DNA of 7,762 bases from Gemmatimonadaceae bacterium (GTDB lineage: Bacteria; Gemmatimonadota; Gemmatimonadetes; Gemmatimonadales; Gemmatimonadaceae), in assembly GCA_013820975.1 (NCBI GenBank), contig JACDHQ010000082.1, forward strand, positions 1 to 7,762, in the 5' to 3' direction. Each line of letters starts with the position of its first letter. Position 1 is the first letter of the stretch. The translations under genes and the position numbers were made by a program. The notes under the pieces are model-generated. The model searched no databases. It was not told the DNA's origin and saw only the letters and a list, made by a program, of their open reading frames with translations. Positions 4,747 to 7,762 of this stretch are shown here, in pieces.

Positions 4747-7671
4747 TCAGCTTGTGGCCGCAAGTCCCGCCGTCGCCCGGCGGACCTCGCTGATGAACCG
4801 GCTTCCGTCGAAGCCTGCCTTGCCCATCACGGTCGTCACGACGCCGGTGAGCCGCTGCCGCTGCTCGGCGCTGATCGTGGAGGCGGTGACGATGACCACC
4901 GGGATGCTTGCCGTCGCGGGATCCTGGTTGAGTGCCTCGACCACCTCGAAGCCGTCGACATCGGGCATCATCAGGTCGAGCACGATGAGGTCCGGCAGCT
5001 CGCGCTTCGCGATGTCGATCGCGGCCTGGCCGCCGTAGGCGCGAAACACCTCGCTCGCCATGCTGCGGACGCGCAGCGCCACCAGCTCCACCGCCTCGGG
5101 GTCGTCGTCGGCGATCAGCACGCGGATCATCTCGTCGCCCGAGACCGACGACAGCCCCAGCTCCGTCAGGGTGTCGTAGAGCTCCTGCCGGGAAACCGGC
5201 GACTGCATCACGGCGGCGGCGCCGAGGGCGATGCCGCGCGTGCGGTCGGCAAGGATGGAGATGATCACGACCGGAATGGGCCGCAGGGCGGGATCGGCCT
5301 TGAGCTGCTGGAGAAAGAGCCAACCATCGACATCGGGCATCATGATGTCGAGCGTGATGAGCGACACGCTCTCGCGCGCCGCAATCGTCAGTGCCTCCTC
5401 GGCGCCGCTGGCATGCAGGACCGCGAACCCTTCGGCTTCGAGCTGCAGCCGGATGAGCTCCGCCGACCGGTAATTGCTCTCCACCACGAGCGCGGTGCGC
5501 GAGCCAGGGGCGTGTTCCGGTAGCGCCGGATCGCCGGGGAGCAGCGCTCGCACCTCTGGATCGAGCTGCGTGGGCATCGGAATCCACACGGTGAAGCACG
5601 ACCCCGCGCCCACTTCACTCGCTACCGCGACCACGCCGCCATGCAGGTCGGTGAGGAGCTTCACCATCGCCAGCCCGAGCCCCGTGCCGTCGAACTGCCG
5701 ACCGAGCCCGCTGTCCACCTGGCTGAACGGCTTGAACAGCTCTTCCAGTCCGAGCGGCGTCATGCCGATGCCGCTGTCGGTGACGCGGATGCGCAGGAAG
5801 GCCGTATGCTTGCTGTCGGCGAGCGGAAAGGTGCGTCCCGCCCACGTCCCGGAGGGCAACCCGACGTCGGCGCGGGCGACGCGATGGGCGCGGAGCGCGA
5901 CATCGCCACCATCGGCCGTGAACTTCACGGCATTGGACAGCAGGTTGTACACGATCTGCTTCAGCTTGCGGGCGTCGACGCTCGCTGTGCTGAGGTCGTC
6001 CCCCAGGTCCATGGCGAGGCGGATGTGCCGCGCCGCTGCCTGCCCCTTGACGATCGTGAGGCTGTTGGTGAGCAGCGGGGCGAGTTCCACCGACTCCAGG
6101 TCGAGCAGCATCTTGCCGGCCTCGACCTTCGACAGGTCGAGGATGTCGTTGATCAGCGACAACAGGTGCTTGCCGCTCTTGAAGATGTCGTCGATGAAGC
6201 GGTGCTGCTTCGGCGTCATGTTGCCGAGCAACCCATCGCCGAGGACTTCGGAGAATCCGATGATCGCGTTGAGCGGGGTGCGGAGCTCGTGCGACATGTT
6301 GGCGAGGAACTCCGACTTCATGCGGCTCGCATCCTCGAGCTCCGCGTTCTTCTGCTGCAGCGCGCGCTCGATGGTCTTGACCTCCGTCATGTCGCGCGCC
6401 GAGGCGAAGACCCCCTGCAGCCGGCGGTCGCGATCGTGGAAGGTGGTCGCATTGTACGACACGACCGTGAGCGTGCCATCGCGTGCGCGGGCGGTGAGCT
6501 CGTAGTTCGTCACCGTCCCCTCGGCGAGCACGCGGTTGATGCCGGTCTCGGCGCACGCAGGATCGGTGAAGTAGCTCTTGAATGGAGCCCCGATCAACTC
6601 GTCGCGGGTGCAGCCGGTGAGCGCTTCCATCTGCTTGTTCACGTCGGTCACGATGCCCCGCGGGTCGGTCGTGACCACCGCGTCGATGTTGCTCTCGAGC
6701 AGGGAGCGCGTGTAGAAGTGCTGGTCGCGCAGCCGTTGGTCGAGGCGCATGCGCTCCTCCTCCACCTGCTTCCGGGCGGTGTTGTCGGTGCCGATCAACA
6801 GGTAGCCGATGATGCGTTCCTCGGCGTCGCGGAGCGCGGTGACCGAGACGACGGCCGGGAACCGGCTGCCATCCTTGCGGATGTAGGTGAGCTCGTAGAT
6901 GTCCTCGATGCCGCGGGAGGCCTTGAACACGAGTGCCTCGAACCCCGGGGTGATCGGGGTCCCGAGTTCCACGCTGAGCGCCTTCGCGCGGGCGACGATC
7001 TCGTCGGGGTCCGAGATGGCGGCCGGCGTGACCGTGTTCAGGACGTCCGCCGCGGTATACCCCAGCATCCGCTCCGCGCCGACGTTGAAGATCTGGATCA
7101 CGCCGGCGGCATCGGTCGCGATGCTCGAGAAGTTGGCGCTGTTGAAGATGGCGCTCTGCAGCGCACCCGCCTCGAGCAGCGCCGCCTCGGCTTTCTTGCG
7201 GGCGGTGTTGTCGGTGCCGATCAGCAGGTAGCCGATGATCACGTCCTTCGCATCCCGGAGCGCGGTCACCGACAGCATCGCCGGAAAGCGGCTGCCATCC
7301 TTGCGGATCAGGGTCAGCTCGTAGATGTCCTCGATCCCGCGCGACGCCTTGAACACGAGGGCCTCGAAGCCCGGCGTGATCGTGGTGCCCACCTCGTCGC
7401 TGAGCGCGAGCGCCCGCGCGATCACTTCGTCCGGATCCGAGATGTCGGCGGGCGAGATGCGGTTCGTGACCTCCTCGGCCGTGTAGCCGAGCATGCGCTC
7501 GGCGCCGACGTTGAAGATCTGGATGACGCCCGCGGCATCGGTCGCGATGCTGGAGAAGTACGCGCTGTTGAAGATCGCGCTCTGCAGCGCACCGGTGGTG
7601 AGGAGGGCCTCAGCGTGACGGACGTCACTGTTGCGCTTCTCGAGATCGGCCTTGCGTGCTGCTGTGTACAT
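4747..7671 (-). CDS. Hybrid histidine kinase: PAS-PAS-PAS-HisKA-HATPase-REC-REC
   Basis: A soluble multi-sensor kinase of 974 residues from the ATG at 7671. Two nearly identical PAS/PAC domains (about 27-159 and 169-301) precede a third, different PAS (about 318-432). HisKA has FLANMSHELRTPLNAIIGFS with His461. The ATPase domain has NLLSNAVKF (Asn580), DSGIG (632-636), FKPF (646-649) and GTGLGLA (662-668). Receiver 1 (about 725-835) is degenerate: Glu731-Ser732 replaces the acidic pair, Asp775 remains, and Ser824 stands where lysine is expected. Receiver 2 (about 850-970) has Asp855-Asp856, phosphoacceptor Asp899, Thr929 and Lys951. There is no membrane helix. The start is uncertain: a GTG at 7710 would add 13 residues, and the frame stays open to the window edge, though the upstream residues look non-coding. 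A GAGG lies close before the ATG. The PAS ligands or cofactors cannot be told. Confidence 0.93.
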   Translation of the reverse strand: MYTAARKADLEKRNSDVRHAEALLTTGALQSAIFNSAYFSSIATDAAGVIQIFNVGAERMLGYTAEEVTNRISPADISDPDEVIARALALSDEVGTTITPGFEALVFKASRGIEDIYELTLIRKDGSRFPAMLSVTALRDAKDVIIGYLLIGTDNTARKKAEAALLEAGALQSAIFNSANFSSIATDAAGVIQIFNVGAERMLGYTAADVLNTVTPAAISDPDEIVARAKALSVELGTPITPGFEALVFKASRGIEDIYELTYIRKDGSRFPAVVSVTALRDAEERIIGYLLIGTDNTARKQVEEERMRLDQRLRDQHFYTRSLLESNIDAVVTTDPRGIVTDVNKQMEALTGCTRDELIGAPFKSYFTDPACAETGINRVLAEGTVTNYELTARARDGTLTVVSYNATTFHDRDRRLQGVFASARDMTEVKTIERALQQKNAELEDASRMKSEFLANMSHELRTPLNAIIGFSEVLGDGLLGNMTPKQHRFIDDIFKSGKHLLSLINDILDLSKVEAGKMLLDLESVELAPLLTNSLTIVKGQAAARHIRLAMDLGDDLSTASVDARKLKQIVYNLLSNAVKFTADGGDVALRAHRVARADVGLPSGTWAGRTFPLADSKHTAFLRIRVTDSGIGMTPLGLEELFKPFSQVDSGLGRQFDGTGLGLAMVKLLTDLHGGVVAVASEVGAGSCFTVWIPMPTQLDPEVRALLPGDPALPEHAPGSRTALVVESNYRSAELIRLQLEAEGFAVLHASGAEEALTIAARESVSLITLDIMMPDVDGWLFLQQLKADPALRPIPVVIISILADRTRGIALGAAAVMQSPVSRQELYDTLTELGLSSVSGDEMIRVLIADDDPEAVELVALRVRSMASEVFRAYGGQAAIDIAKRELPDLIVLDLMMPDVDGFEVVEALNQDPATASIPVVIVTASTISAEQRQRLTGVVTTVMGKAGFDGSRFISEVRRATAGLAATS
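6769..7593. repeat. Direct repeat of a PAS-coding unit (426-bp period)
   Basis: Two copies of a 399-base segment, at 7195-7593 and 6769-7167, encode the first two PAS domains of the hybrid kinase. Residue-by-residue comparison gives 113 identities in 133, and the first 60 bases of the two copies (7534-7593 and 7108-7167) differ at only about four positions. The linker GTDNTARK and the start GALQSAIFNSA recur in both. This indicates a recent internal duplication or continuing gene conversion, and a site where homologous recombination could add or remove one PAS domain in frame. Confidence 0.9.
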
Positions 7672-7762
7672 GATCCTCGGTGCCGACGCCCCGGCTCCTG
7701 ACACTCCCACGCGGTCCGTCGGAGGAGGATCGGTTGCCCTGGCGATCGGCGGATGGAGTGAT

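Noticed and set aside
4745..5599. Long N-terminal extension of the receiver gene
   Set aside because: The extra residues are the hybrid kinase sequence read out of frame; the receiver fold begins exactly at the ATG at 4744.
5641..7701. Very long plus-strand open frame (686 codons) opposite the hybrid kinase
   Set aside because: It is antisense to a protein with recognisable PAS, HisKA and ATPase motifs, its translation is Arg/Glu/Val/Asp-rich low complexity with no domain, and it mirrors the GC-rich codon pattern of the true gene.

Overview
This GC-rich window is a signal-transduction cluster read entirely from the minus strand. It fits a free-living environmental bacterium. The CheW and CheR sequences and the density of PAS kinases would suit Gemmatimonadota or a comparable soil phylum, but that placement is an impression; no rRNA or other marker gene is present.

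In transcription order (high to low coordinates) the window holds: (1) a large soluble hybrid histidine kinase with three PAS domains, a kinase core and two receivers (about 7671-4747); (2) a stand-alone CheY/DivK-type receiver starting 2 bases after the kinase stop (4744-4370); (3) a 331-base gap (4039-4369) with no minus-strand gene, holding a plus-strand remnant that looks like the N-terminus of a lipoprotein serine hydrolase of the class C beta-lactamase type, and a pair of 15-base direct repeats just upstream of the next gene; (4) a FIST sensory-domain protein (4038-2869); (5) a second soluble histidine kinase in the same reading frame as FIST, separated from it by one TAG and 14 open codons (2826-1423); (6) a 174-base spacer with tandem and nested inverted repeats; (7) cheW (1248-718), with an alanine-rich tail encoded by a 12-base tandem repeat; (8) cheR, overlapping cheW in an ATGA junction and cut by the window edge at base 1.

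The likely logic has two modules. PAS signals feed a phosphorelay from the hybrid kinase to its receivers and to the free receiver. FIST, a small-ligand sensory domain, sits next to a cytosolic kinase and a chemosensory adaptor plus receptor methyltransferase. The receptor, cheA and cheB expected with cheW and cheR are not in the window; if present they would lie beyond base 1. The families are all known. What is worth a second look is the layout: the in-frame FIST/kinase pair, the degenerate first receiver, a recently duplicated PAS domain, the gene remnant between the two modules, and the repeats in both intergenic gaps. I see no tRNA, rRNA, CRISPR array or transposase gene.
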